64,000 bases of DNA from Lasioglossum baleicum (GCF_051020765.1 NC_134937.1:310001-374000), one strand, 5' to 3'. Numbered from the stretch's first letter, positions 41,927 through 53,235 are shown. Notes: generated by a model not told the origin, from the sequence alone. Program-made: numbers and translations.

Positions 41927-43123
41927 TTACGAGCCGGGGCCGCGAGCAGCACGAGTGGCCGGCGAAGGGTTATTACCCTAGGAATATGATATAAATTTGT
42001 TAGTCAAGGGGGGAACGCGGACGAACCCAATGCGAAATTGGGGAGCCGCTAGGATTATTGACAGCGAGGACGAACCCGATGCAAAACCGGGGAGCTGCTA
42101 GGAGGTTGTATAATAGCACAGACGAACCTGATGCGAAATCAGGGAGCTGTTAGGATGCGGACGAACCCAATGCAAAACTGGGGAGCCGCTAGGTTGGATA
42201 AATCTCTGTTTGGACAATTGGAATGCCGCGAAAGAACCTGATGCTTAATCAGGGAATCGCTAGGATAATTAGTAAGCCTCGTAACTAGTATAATTTAATT
42301 GATACAATCCGAGCGGTAAGATTGTATCATGTGGGGACGTTCAATTACTTGGTTAGGATATTGGACGATAATTATGGGTTTAATGAATTTGAGTTAATTA
42401 TCAAAGAAAACAAATATATTCTTACTATAGAATTTCGTATTACAAGTGTGTTTGTGTCGCGAATGGACTGAATTTAGAATATAAAGAAATTGAAATGTGA
42501 TATTACCTAAGCTAAGATGCACGGTGTTGACGCACTGGCAATGCGGGGGACTCGGAGCAACCTTGTCACTGCCTAACAGATTTTACACCGAACTCACGGA
42601 ATCTGTACGGACAAACTTCAATTCAAAAGGAACGAACGTCCGATCTCACTGTTAGTTGACTTCCGAGATGCAGCACGACGCGACACTATTCGTGACTACG
42701 ACAGTACTAGCCCACGAGAGTAGAAATGTAAGGGCTTATATAGCCCTGCAATGACGGGTGGTACTTGTCAGTACCCTTCAAGTGAACATTCGTATTTTGT
42801 CAACGACCAGTTGGTCGTGCGTACGTTTGGGCCCTAAACTAACCTAAACAGTTATGTAGATTTATCTAGGGTAGCTCTGTTCGTTTATCTAGGACGGTTC
42901 CTGCCAGAGATGATATTGAACACCTGTTCGTCATCCGTAACAAGGTAAATGAGTGAAGGGCTGATGTAGAGGCGACCCCTAGTATTGTAAAGATTTATGG
43001 TAGTACCTGGTCGTACGTGACGTCTTGAATAAGGAGGCGTGAAAATAAACAGAACCATCGTCGGGCGATAGCAGGTGGGCACTTTGGTCTATTCAGCTAT
43101 TGTTCGGGAAGGTCATGTTATGA
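41927..43123. mobile_element. 1.2-kb insertion in the Copia 3' LTR (GGTTG duplication)
   Basis: GGTTG lies at 41922-41926 and again at 43124-43128. The insert has no ORF. It contains five hairpin repeats (42017-42265) and a palindromic GGGCTTATATAGCCC at about 42733-42747. Length and the 5-bp duplication would fit a solo LTR, but the ends (TTACGAG and TTATGA) do not show TG...CA, so the class is uncertain. Confidence 0.6.
42017..42265. repeat. Five tandem hairpin repeats of about 40 bp with paired substitutions
   Basis: Units at about 42017, 42064, 42116, 42156 and 42225 share ACGAACC(C/T)(A/G)ATGC, AAA or TTA, then the complement, GGGAG or GGGAA, then TAGG. The inner stem is CCCAAT/ATTGGG in unit 1 and CCTGAT/ATCAGG in units 3 and 5; units 2 and 4 have one mismatch each. 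The outer stem is GCGG/CCGC (units 1, 4), ACAG/CTGT (unit 3), GCGA/TCGC (unit 5) and CAGC/GCTG (unit 2, slightly offset). Confidence 0.85.
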
Positions 43124-43128
43124 GGTTG

Positions 43129-43240
43129 TAATGAGTGAGACTTTGTTCGAAAAGGATCTGGCCACGGAGTGGGGAAGGCAGGGTGCCTTTTGGTGAGAGG
43201 ACTGTGTCAGACCCCACGGCACTCACAAATAATATCCTTA
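43129..43240 (+). mobile_element. Copia 3' LTR, continuation
   Basis: TAATGAGTGAGACTTTG follows the second GGTTG copy. I could not match it to the 5' side or find its end, so this extent is approximate. Confidence 0.4.
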
Positions 43241-43805
43241 GATTTTATGTACACTTTTGGCTTTCTTTTACTTTAATCTGTTTTTTTATGATACTTATTA
43301 ATTACTTTTTTCGACTGGAATCAAAAGTTTTGTTTCTAGTGATGGCCATTATCAAATTTAATTTTTAAAGCAAGTTTACAATCTGAAAAAAAACATTTTT
43401 TATGAACTATATCGACATGAATAATTAATTTTTGAGGTTAGGTATTACTACTGTTAGATTTATATGACATAAAAATTAAGTATTATTAACGTCACAACCG
43501 GAACACATTTTCTACATTCGTTATACAAGCTAATAGAAGACTACTTATACATACATTTAGTTAAATAATTTGCAAACAATGCGTTGATTTTATTCACAAA
43601 CATGTGTCCAGCTTCAGGCGTAAGCACATTGCGTATAAGCTTAGAATGGGACAGGTACTGTCATCGCGTCCCAGTATGGAGTAGTTATATTTGAAAACAA
43701 TCCTAATCTTGGACATCTAATATTTGGATTAATAATTATTATTTACGTTAAGTTTGATTGCCAATTTATTTTAAAATATCAATATTATTATGCGTGATAA
43801 TTGGA
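43241..43805. other. AT-rich spacer
   Basis: No feature recognised. A short frame at 43135-43368 has no domain. Confidence 0.4.
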
Positions 43806-44180
43806 CTTCCGCTTCCGGTTGAGAGTGAGTGTGAAGAGCGTAGAGAACGGTGCGAATAATTGTGTGAGAGAGTGGAGGTTGCTAGGCGTGAGTGGAGTGA
43901 GAGTGGCGGTGAAGCGTGAGTGAGGTGCAGGGGAATAAAGAAAATAGAAGGGAAAGGGCGGGAAGGAGGGTTAGAGAGAGATAGTGCAAAGCAAAGGGAG
44001 CGAGAGAGTTAGGTTAGGACGGCGGCAGATAGAGGGGCCGAGGCGGGAAGCGCACGAAGGAGTAGTAGGTGGCGCAGCCTAGCGAGGGATAAAGTGACTA
44101 GGGAAGGCGGGAAAATACGAATAGGAGCTAGGGTCGAAAGGAGGTGTTAGAAGAAAGAAAGATAGAGGGATAGAAGAAGC

Positions 44181-44940
44181 ATGAGCGACAGAGGGAAAGA
44201 AAGCAGGGCAGAGGGGAAGGGAGAGAAAGGAAAAGTAGGGAGACTCGGGAACGCGAGTAGGTTAGGAAAAATAGGAGGGGAGGGTACAGGAAGCCTGGAT
44301 AGTTCATGGAAGAAAAGGGAAAGAGAGATAGGAGAAGAAGGGGGGTTAGAAGATGAGGAGGGGGGGATTTTTAAGAAAACGGCTTTAACAATAAGATTTC
44401 CAGAGGGGGGAGGTAGGGGAAGTTTGGGAAGAAACAGTAGTGAGTTAGGAGGAGGGACAAGGGGACTGATAGAGGATATAAAAAAGTTAAGGGAGGAGGT
44501 GGGGGAAGATAGAAGGGAAAAGGGGAGGATGATAGAAGAGATGCGGGAGGAGTGGAAGAGGGAGAGGGAGATGTGGGCAGAGAAGAGAAGGGCAGAAAAT
44601 TTGTGAAGGGAAAAGCTAGAGAGAAGAGTAGAAGCGCTAGAAGGTAGAGTAGAGAAAGCAGAAGAGAGGGAGAGGGAAAAGGATAGAAGAGAAAAAGGGG
44701 GGAGGGAAGTTATAGGGGGCAGAAATGGAGGAGCAAAGAAGGAGAATTAGGAAGGTAAAGCTAGTGCAGGACAGAAAAGAAAGGGGGGAAAGGAGAAATA
44801 ACATAATAATAAAGGGGGCGCAATTGGAGGGAAAAGATGTGAAGGAGGTAGTAAAAGAGATATGGGAGAGGATGGGGACAAATATGGAGGGAATAAGGGA
44901 AATAGGGAAAATAGGGAAGATAGGGAGAGGGGGCTAGGGA
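44181..44940 (+). pseudogene. LINE ORF1 (coiled-coil, RNA-binding type)
   Basis: ATG 44181 opens a 141-codon frame rich in Glu, Lys, Arg and Gly, with heptad-like segments (IEDIKKLREEVGED, EEMREEWKREREMW) consistent with a coiled coil. After a TGA at 44604 the frame continues with similar composition. From 44725 another frame reads ERRNNIIIKGAQLEGKDVKE, which resembles the RNA-recognition part of LINE ORF1 proteins. ORF1 proteins coat the element's RNA. Several breaks make it non-functional. Confidence 0.6.
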
Positions 44941-45260
44941 TGGTGTTAGTTAAGATGACGGATAGAGATAAAAAAGGAGGGTAATGGAGGGAAAGAGAAA
45001 ACTGGGGGGGAGAAAAGAAAGAATAGAGGACGATTTAACAGAGGAGGAGAGGAGAGCAAAGTGGAAAATAGGAAGGGAGGCAGAAGAAGAGAGGAGGAAA
45101 GGGAAAAACGTGCAGATAGGGTATATGAAAATGTGGGTAAATGGTAAATTGAAAAGATGGAACGAAATTGGGGAAAACTGGATGGAAGAGCAGGGAAACG
45201 AGTAGGGGAGGGAAAGGGGGGAAGGGGACAGAAGGGAAGATGACAGGGAATAAAATTGGG

Positions 45261-46617
45261 TTCTGAAATGTGGCAGGGTTGAGCAATAAGGACAACGAGT
45301 TCTGGGAAGGGTTAGTAGAGTGGGATGTCATCATTCTTATAGAGACATGGGTAGAAGAGAAGGGATGGAGCAGGGTCAGGGAAAAACTGCCGAAGGGGTA
45401 TTATTGGGAGACGAAATGGGCGAAAAGGGAGGAAAAGAAGGGGAGGGCAATGGGGGGATGGTACTTGGGGTGAGGAAAGAGCTAGTTATAGAAAGAGAAG
45501 AAGCAGTAGGGAAAGAGGGAATAATGATGATGAAAATAAAGATAGGGGTGGGTTGGTGGAGGGTGATAGGGGTATACGTTAACAGGGATCTGGAGAGAAA
45601 ATTGGAGGAGTTAGGGGAATGGATAGAGGGGAAGGAGAAAGGGATAAGGGTGATAATAGGGGGGGATTTTAACGCAAGAACGGGACGAGAAGGGGGGGAG
45701 GTGGTCGAGGAGGAGGAGGGAGGGGGAAGGGGGAGTAGAAGATCTAAGGACGAGAAAGTGAATACTGAAGGGAGGAGGCTATGCGGGTTTTTGTGTGAGA
45801 GGGGTTGGGAAATACTAAACGGAAACATGAAGGGGGACGAAGAAGGGGAGTGGACGCACGCGGGAGGGAGAGGGAACTCGGTCATAGACTACATTCTAGG
45901 AAATGAGGAAACAAGGGAAGGGGTAGAGAAGATGGAGGTAGGTGAGAGAATAGATTCGGATCACGCACTACTGACGGTCTGGGTTAAAGGGGAAAGGAAG
46001 GAAAAGGGTAGGAGGGCTGGGGGAGGGAAGGGGCTAGGGGTAGGAAACTGGTCGGAGGAAGGGATAAAGGATTTCAGGGAAAAATTTGGGAGGGGAAAGG
46101 TAGGGGAAGTGGGGGTAGAAGAAGACTGGAAAGGTCTGAAAGAAAAGATAAAGAAAGTGTTAGGGAATGCGGGGAAAAAAGAAAAAGGGAGGAGGATAGG
46201 GTGGTGGGATGAGGAATGTAGAGAGGAAAAAAGGAAAGTGAGGGGGGAGCTGATGAGATGGAGGAAAGAGGGAGGGGAGGGACTAGAATATAGGGCAAAG
46301 AAGATGAGGTATAGGCTGATGTGCGAGGGGAAAAAGAAAGAGGAGAGAGAAAAATGGGAAAGGGAACTGGAGGGGGTTAAAACGGAGAGGCAAGTTTGGA
46401 ACATAGTGAATAGGGAAAGGAAAAAGCGAAATAGAGTAGATGAGGGAATAAAGATGGAAGAATGGGATGAACACTTTAGAGGGATTCTGGAACGGGTAGA
46501 GTGGAGGGTGAGGAAAGGGGGAGAAAGTAAAAGGAGGGAGGAGGGGGAGAGGGATATAGAAAAATGGGAGGTGACAAGGGTTCTAAAGGGGCTGAAGGAG
46601 AAAAAAGCGGCGGGAGG
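45261..46617 (+). pseudogene. LINE ORF2: endonuclease and start of RT
   Basis: The endonuclease begins at 45261 with Phe, a TGA (45264-45266) where Trp is expected, then NVAGLSNKD. IILIETWVEE supplies the catalytic Glu. A frameshift near 45460 leads to VIGVYVNRDL, VIIGGDFNARTG and DSDHALLTVWV, the core endonuclease motifs. WWDEECREEKRKVRGELMRW follows as the linker to RT. Near 46617 another one-base shift ends this frame. The endonuclease would nick target DNA to prime reverse transcription. Confidence 0.82.
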
Positions 46618-48420
46618 GATGAGATCAGGAACGAGGTTTGGAAGTACGGGGGGAGCGAGGTCGAGGAGTAGCTGTGGAGGGTGTGTAATAGGGTATGGAG
46701 GGGGGAGGGATGGATAGGGGAGTGGTCGGAGGGGATAGTAGTTCCAATAGCGAAGAAGGGGGACAGTAAGAAGGCAGAAAATTACAGAGGGGTCACGCTG
46801 CTACAAACGGCATACAAAGTTTACGCGGCAATTCTAGCGGAAAGTTTGAGGGAGGAAGTGGAGGGGAAAGGACTGTTGCCCGAGAGCCAAACGGGATTTA
46901 GGAAGGGGATGGGGTGCGTGGACAATATTTACGTGCTGAACTATCTAATAAACAGACAGGTGAAGAGAAAGAACATGAAGATGATAATTTTCTTTGTGAA
47001 TTTAAAGGCAGCATTCGATTCGGTGGACAGGGAAGTATTAGTAAGGGCAATGAGAGCTAGGGGGGTAAGAGAAGGGTTGGGTGAGAGGTGCGAGGAAATA
47101 CTAAGGGAGACAAAAAATAAGGTTAGAGTGGGGGAAGAGGAAGGGGAAAGCTTTTGGACAGCAAGGGGGGTGAGACAGGGGTGTCCGCTAAGCCCGTTGC
47201 TGTTTACGCTGTTGCTGGCGGACATAGACGAGGTGCTAGAAAATGGTGGCTGGGGGGGAATGTTACTAGGGGGCAGGAAAGTGTACACGCTGGCATACGC
47301 GGACGACCTGGCATTGCTAGCGGAGAAAGAAGAGGGGATGAGAGGGCAGATAAGGGGGCTGGAAAAATATTTGGGGGAAAGAAAACTGCAGCTAAATGTG
47401 GGAAAGTAAAAGATTATGAGGTGTAGAAGGGGGGGAGGTAGATGGAAAAAGATAAACTGGAGATGGAATGGAAAGGCGCTCGAGGAAGTAAGCGAGTTTA
47501 AGTATCTAGGTTATGTAATCTCGAGAGATGGGGGACAGAAGAAACACGTAGAAGACAGGATTAGAAAGGGGGCGGCGTTAATGGGGCAGGTGTGGGGGAT
47601 GGGGAAGAGAAGGTTTAGGAACGACTGGGGAAGGAGGATTTGGCTATTCTACAAGCTAGTTTGGCCGGTGATAAGTTACGGGGTGGAAATATGGGGATGG
47701 AAAGAAAGGGAAGGGATGGAAAGAATGCAGGAGAGGTACCTGAGATGGGTGTTAGAGGTAGAGAGATGTACGCCGGGGTACATGGTGAGGGAAGAACTGC
47801 AGAGGGAGCTGTTAAGGGGGAAAGCGGGGTTAAGGGCATGGGGTTTTGAAAAGAAATTGAGGGAGGGCAAAGAGGGGGAGTTGGCAAGATTGTGCTGGGA
47901 GGAGGTAAGGGGAAGGGGAAGGAGGGGTTCGGGTATGGATGGGTGGGAAAGGGAGAGACAGGGTTTCTGGGAAGAGAGGGGATGGACAGCAGAGGAGGCA
48001 GAAGAAATGATGGAGGAAAGGAGGGAGGTCGTGAGTGGGGAGATCGTGAAAAGGGAGAGGGATAGGCAAAGGGCTGAGAGATGGGAAAGGATAGGAAAGG
48101 CTAGGTATAACAAATGGTATGGAACAGTGAAGGGGGAGGGAGTGCCAGGGTATTTAAGGAAAGGGTGGGGGGAGAGCAGGTGGCAAAGGGTAGCCAGGTA
48201 CAGGCTGGGAAACGGGATGAAAAGGGGGAAATACTGGATGGAGGATGATTTGAAAACATGCAGGGTATGTGGGTGGGACTAGGAAATGTGGGAACACGTA
48301 TGGGAGATGTGTATGGGAGGGGATGATGCAAGGGGCTGGCAGGAGATGGTAGGGGAAGTATTAGGGGATGGGGGGAGGGGAAGAGGGGCTGAGGAAGGTG
48401 GATGAATGGAGGGAGAGAAT
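46618..48420 (+). pseudogene. LINE ORF2: reverse transcriptase and C-terminal zinc motif
   Basis: Frame resumes with DEIRNEVWKYGGSEVEE, a TAG at 46669-46671, then WSEGIVVPIAKKGD, ENYRGVTLLQTAYK, AAFDSVDREVLVRAM, GVRQGCPLSPLLF and LAYADDLALLA, the RT catalytic box. A TAA (47407) interrupts the thumb; reading resumes with KIMRCRRG and FKYLGYVISRDG. The C-terminus has CRVCGWD, a TAG (48280), then EMWEHVWEMC, forming a Cys-Cys-His-Cys motif typical of LINE C-termini. At least three stops are present. Confidence 0.87.
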
Positions 48421-48524
48421 GAACAAAGAAAATGAGCAAAGTCCACGATCGACCGGAAGAGGGGGTCCAAGAGGCTAGGGATGAGGGGTGCGGGTGTGGG
48501 TCTGGAACAAGGGGAAAGGAATGC

Positions 48525-48777
48525 GCGGAGGGTGGGGAGCGAGCGAGCGAGAGTAATAGCGAGCGCGCGGGAGAGAGAGGACGGCGAGCGCGCGGGAGAG
48601 AGAGGACGGCGAGCGAGCGTTTGATGGCGAGCGTGCGAGAGAGCGTGCGGCGGCGAGCGGGCGAGAGGAAGTATGTGGCGGCGAGCGGGCGAGAGGAAGC
48701 ATGTGGCGGCGAGCGGGCAAGGGAGCGTGCGGCGGTGATTATGCGGGGGAGCGTGCGGTGGCGGATGGGCGAGGGAG
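48525..48777 (+). repeat. GC-rich minisatellite at the LINE 3' end
   Basis: Units such as GGCGAGCGCGCGGGAGAGAG (twice) and GGCGGCGAGCGGGCGAGAGG (repeated with variation) cover about 250 bases up to the MITE at 48778. Confidence 0.85.
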
Positions 48778-49030
48778 CCCACTAGTTTGAAGGAATATTG
48801 TATTCTCATATATAAAACACATTAAAAATAATCATAAAATAATCATACAGCGTGACTGTAATGCATTACAGTCACGCATAGCCTACAAGAAGTGCCAGCG
48901 ACAATCGCAGCGATACGTCAAGTGATCGTTCGTCAAGTGATGTATGTTAAGTAAACGTTCAAATACTTCATTAGGATTATTTTTAATGTATTTTATATAT
49001 GAGAATACAATATTCCTTCAAACTAGTGGG
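48778..49030. mobile_element. MITE with about 55-bp TIRs (253 bp)
   Basis: CCCACTAGTTTGAAGGAATA at the left is matched by its complement ending at 49030, and the inverted match continues to AAAAATAATC. A small palindrome TGACTGTAATGCATTACAGTCA lies in the centre. No clear duplication flanks it. Confidence 0.88.
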
Positions 49031-49040
49031 TTAGCAATTC

Positions 49041-49690
49041 ATTTCAACGAAAAAATGATTTCATAAGTTGTGCTCACAAAAATCAAATTTTTGCAAAATC
49101 CTGAGGTTGTAGACAAATTTTGAAACCAGATTAGAATTCAGCGTGAAAAAATCTACGGGAAATGATATGTAATAGCATGTAAAAAAAATTGTTTCTGCCC
49201 GTGGTAACGGAGAAACCACATTTTCTTGAAATTGTGGAAGTTTAACGAATTCTTTCAAGGTTAAAAAACGTTCGTACCACAATCTCCATAATCATCCCAT
49301 ATTCTGCAAAGTTTCAACTTTCATTTAAAAAAAATTTCATCGCTCTATCTCATTTCTATCGAAAGTTATTTGATTTTGACACACAGATTTCGTCGTCTGA
49401 GCGCCACTGGCGGCAACTCATGTCGGGCGAAGATATTTTGCTTTCTGGTTCGAAAAAAACGTCGACCACACAAACTTGAAAGGGTGGTTTCTCAAGATAA
49501 AAGTCTGCTCTTTCGCGTGGTGTAGTTCGATTTTCCGCTAGAACCTTATTTTTTGAGATAAATTCAAAAATATCGTCAAAAATTGTCTTTAATGATCGTT
49601 TAAACATATTTAAACAATGATAATGTATTAGTATTGGGTATCTCTGGATTCGGGAAAGTCTCTTTTATAATAACATCACCAGTGCCGTAA
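49041..49690 (-). repeat. Family A repeat joined to a Transib-like end, minus orientation
   Basis: 49200-49410 is the inverted counterpart of 29459-29680, ending CGTCGTCTGAGCGCCACTG. From there 49411-49690 is the inverted counterpart of family A (CTCATGTCGGGCGAAG, TTTCTGGTTCGAAAAAAACG, AATGTATTAGTATT). It ends CATCACCAGTGCCGTAACGAG. No coding sequence. Confidence 0.72.
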
Positions 49691-49856
49691 CGAGAGTATG
49701 AAGCGCCTGTGGCAAGTGTCTAACTTGCACCTCCCCGTAACCCAATAATGACAAGAAAATTAAAAATTTTAATTTAACAAGTTAAATTTTTTACTAAATG
49801 CAATATATTAAATACTATTAACCTCATCAGAATGAGTTACCTGTATAATGTATTTG

Positions 49857-50384
49857 GGGTCATTCCATGCCAAATCGATCACTTTTTGCGGGCACCATCG
49901 TCGATTTTGTTCTAAATGAAATATATTATAACGATACCCCATCTTTTTCAAGGGCTCATTTTAAAGGGGAAACTTCAAGGAATATTACCATATCTTTTTC
50001 AAAATTTAAATCACTGAGCCCCATCATCGAGAAAAACGTAAAAAAAGAATTTGTTTAAATTTTTCGACATTATAAAGTTGATTGTCGGGTTTGAAAAAAT
50101 TATTTTGTAATAGCTCAGTCCTTTTCGAATAAAACAAAAAAAATGTAGCTCAATCGGACAAATAGTTCCTGAGATAAAAATTCGTAAGTGAGGTACGTTT
50201 TCGCCGAAACGGACAAAAATTGGAACCTTTGAAGGCCTGGCATTTCTAAAAAAATTCGAAACCGGCAAAATGATGACTTAAACCGCCCCCCCCTAATTTC
50301 ACACATGAACTACAATATATTTCATTTAGAACAAAATCGACGATGGTGCCTGCAAAAAGTGATCGATTTGGCATGGAATGACCC
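49857..50384. mobile_element. MITE with about 70-bp TIRs (528 bp), TTTG duplication
   Basis: GGGTCATTCCATGCCAAATC at the left and its complement at the right (ending ATGACCC) extend through GATCACTTTTTGC and CACCATCGTCGATTTTG. TTTG flanks both ends (49853-49856, 50385-50388). No ORF of note. Confidence 0.87.
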
Positions 50385-50388
50385 TTTG

Positions 50389-51199
50389 TCAAGGTATTTG
50401 TCTGAATATGAATAAATAATCTATAACCTAAATAAGAACAAATTTTTATTCATATTCAATGACAACAAAATAAAAGAAATACAAAACATAGGTATATGTT
50501 AAAATAATATAATAAAAACATAAAACAGTTCAGCATAATTTATAAAGTAATTTTTCTCGTTTTTTCATTTGCAAACACATCTATTATATCGTCATAATTT
50601 AATGTTTTGGCAACATCTTTCTCCATTGATATTATAGACATGTTTGTTCATCGCTCTTGTCCAATAAAAGAACGAAGGTACGTGTAAGACTCCGAATTAG
50701 TTTATTTATTATAAAACAAAGTACTTGGTACAGATCGTCGGTATTAAATGCGAGTTTACGCGTTGCTCCGCAAATGAGACGAAACGCGTGCGGTTGAATG
50801 ACGTAACAGCGGGTAATCGTTTATTTCTGTTCTCCGAAGAGTTCGGTGTCGCGATCAAGACAAGACTGTCGAATTACCGTATTCGCTCGTTCTCGCGAGC
50901 GATGAGAACGTGCCCGCGGGTCTAGCTAGCATACAAGACGGCGCGGATTATAAAATAAGCGAAACGGCCTCAACAATTTTACAAAATTTGCTAAACAAAC
51001 GTTTGCAGGGAGCTGTTGTTACAGGCATTGTTATGAAAATCCTTAATTCTATGTCTAGATTTGGATACGTGTTTTGTAATGAGAGTTCGTGATTTTTTTG
51101 CAAGATTTGAAAAGCGTCGAAGCGACCCTTAACCGGATCGGTATTCTTTGTTTTGCGCCCCAAACCCAGTTGCGCCCGTGGCGGGCGCCTCTTTCGCCA
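50389..51199. other. No recognisable feature
   Basis: AT-rich to 50640, then more mixed. The stretch 50650-50960 could be a decayed LTR by composition, but I could not find its ends. Confidence 0.4.
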
Positions 51200-51204
51200 C
51201 GCCC

Positions 51205-53076
51205 CACGGTGGTCGATTTACTCCAAAACGTGGCCAAAAATCAAATCTTTCTTTGATTTATACGAAACTAGGTATCTCGGGGTTTTCGAGGTCGCTGATT
51301 ACGAATCTAAAATCAAAATCGCAAAAAAGTAAAATGGCGGCTGTAAAATCGAGATTGAACCTATGAAAACTGTCAGAATGGGGCAAAACTTGGTGTTTTG
51401 GGGTTCCCGAAGTCGTTAATTATGAAACTGAAATTAAAAGAACAGAAAACAAAATGGCGGAACCAATATGGCGGATGTACGTAGAAAGAAAGTATCAAAT
51501 ACAGCTGAAACTTGATACCTCAGGATTTTTTGTCTTGTTAAATGTGAATCTAATATCAAATTATATAAAGAACACAAGTAGCCGGCTAATTACCAAATTG
51601 TAGAAGAAGAAATTCTTGTTTTAAATATGTGTTTTGAAGAATGGAAGGTTATAAATTAGATCAAATGTAAGGGAACCGTTCAGCCGTTGGTCGAACTGTT
51701 GGTAAAATCTTACTTCAGTTCTGTTAACTTTCACAACCACTTTTTCCTGAATACATATATCAAATTTTAATTAATTTTTTTAATTAATTGATAAGAACTT
51801 CTAAATTTCTTAGATAATAGTGCTTCAATAACTAAAAATATTATTTGGAACTCGCCGTGTAAATGATCCTTTATTAAAACAAAAAAAGTTCCTTCCTGGA
51901 AATTTCTACAACTCTGACACCGGAAGCTGAAGAGTAGAAAAGAGACAGAAATGACAATACGGAAGGCCAGAAATAGAATTTGAAAACAAAAGAGATCAAC
52001 GTAGAAAGATGGATACAGAAACAGAAAACGTCGAAGCTGAAATGACAAAGAAACTAGCAGCAAATGCTTGAAATCGTTAAAATACCGGTTTCGGTATAAC
52101 CGATATTCTACCGACATCGTAATAAATATCGGTACTTTCTCGGTTTTTCCAATGCAATGGATGCCTCAAGAAGCACGGTCACTTAAACTAGCTAAATATA
52201 CACAATAGAAATACGGTCCGTCGTAAAACCCTCCGTGCGAAGGAACAAGCGCGATACCGGTATTTTTACAAGTTTTTACAAATATGTTTGATCTGACAAG
52301 AAAATGTTTCCAATAAAAGTTGATCAGTATTCACTTTTCTACAAATTCTAATATAAAAAATTTTAAAAAAAATCATTTTTTATTAAAAAAAAAGGTCACT
52401 TCAAATTTTTAAATATTAACATATATTTTTTACTTTATAATATTGTAACTGGTATCGAGACCAATTCAACGACCTATAATAATATTACTTTAAACCATGA
52501 AATAAGGTCTAAATCACAAAAAGCGGGTTTCCAGCCCATGCAGTACATTACAAAAATAGCAAAAAAATCGGGGGGGGGGGGCACATCGGGGCAGCCGTTT
52601 TTTGTTGATCCTACTAGGTGATAATGTAAACTAAAGGTGTGTACAAGTCACATAGTTCAGATCGATGTAGATCATAACTATTTTCCTAGGTTTCCAAAAT
52701 TTTCGTATGAAATTTTGTCATATTTGATATATTACATTATCCATTGTTACTTGCATTTTATATAATATATAAACATGATTTACTTATCTCCAGGGACACC
52801 CTCTATATTGTAGAATAAAAATTAGTAGGATATAATACAAATATATTCACTTCTGGGCACTTTTCTCACTCAACGATTTACTGTGCGTAGCTGCAAGTTG
52901 AACGATGGTCACTTTCAGACTGAATTTCTCGCTCAGGTGGAAAGGTCAGGCCCTTTTTCCATTAACCATCCAATAGCCCAACTATCAGGGTAGCCAACCC
53001 ACGTATACAAAACTCTTGATTTGAAAATTCATTTTTTTAATTTTCGGCCACGTTTTGGAGTAAATCGACCACTGTG
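51205..53076. mobile_element. Transib-like non-autonomous DNA transposon 2 (1,872 bp)
   Basis: CACGGTGGTCGATTTACTCC at the left is matched by its complement ending CGACCACTGTG at the right, continuing through AAAACGTGGCC. CGCCC flanks both sides (51200-51204, 53077-53081). The left heptamer has one change (CACGGTG), the right is CACAGTG when read inward. The interior is AT-rich without a transposase. It includes several 'AAAATGGCGG' motifs near 51330-51470. Confidence 0.82.
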
Positions 53077-53081
53077 CGCCC

Positions 53082-53235
53082 TCGTTACGGCACTGAACAT
53101 CACAATATTTGTTCAAAGTTCAAAAATATGTCTTCTTTTAAAACTCAATTTTCTCAAAAACTGTACGTCTAGGAGAAAAATTAAGGACAGATTCGGAATC
53201 AGCGCGAAAAACTCTATAAGAATCGCATGGTGAGA
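53082..53235 (-). repeat. Family A fragment next to Transib-like element 2
   Basis: CTCGTTACGGCACTGAACATCACAATATTTG followed by TTCTCAAAAACTGTACGTC is the inverted counterpart of about 25850-26000. The Transib-like element appears to have inserted at or beside this repeat. Confidence 0.65.

Larger units (their letters stand above)
43810..48777 (+). mobile_element. Non-LTR retrotransposon (LINE), about 5 kb, purine-rich sense strand
   Basis: The element has a 5' UTR (about 43810-44180), a decayed ORF1, a decayed ORF2 with endonuclease and RT, and a 3' region ending in GC-rich minisatellite repeats. The sense strand is strikingly rich in G and A throughout. No LTRs are seen. The exact 5' end and any target duplication are not certain. 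Clade not assigned: an apurinic-type endonuclease with a C-terminal Cys-His motif fits several clades. Confidence 0.85.

Noticed and set aside
42017..42265. Resemblance of CTGATGCGAAATC units to a hammerhead ribozyme core
   Set aside because: Stem II between CTGATGA and GAAA is missing, and units 1, 2 and 4 have CCAATG or CCGATG instead. A plain hairpin with paired changes fits all units better.
42017..42265. CRISPR-like array (also considered for 54360-54632)
   Set aside because: Units are contiguous or irregularly spaced, vary in sequence with stem compensation, have no uniform spacers and no cas genes; the setting is eukaryotic.
44500..48800. Many minus-strand Ser/Pro/Leu-rich frames across the LINE
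   Set aside because: They are the complement of the purine-rich sense strand; plus-strand RT and endonuclease motifs explain the region.
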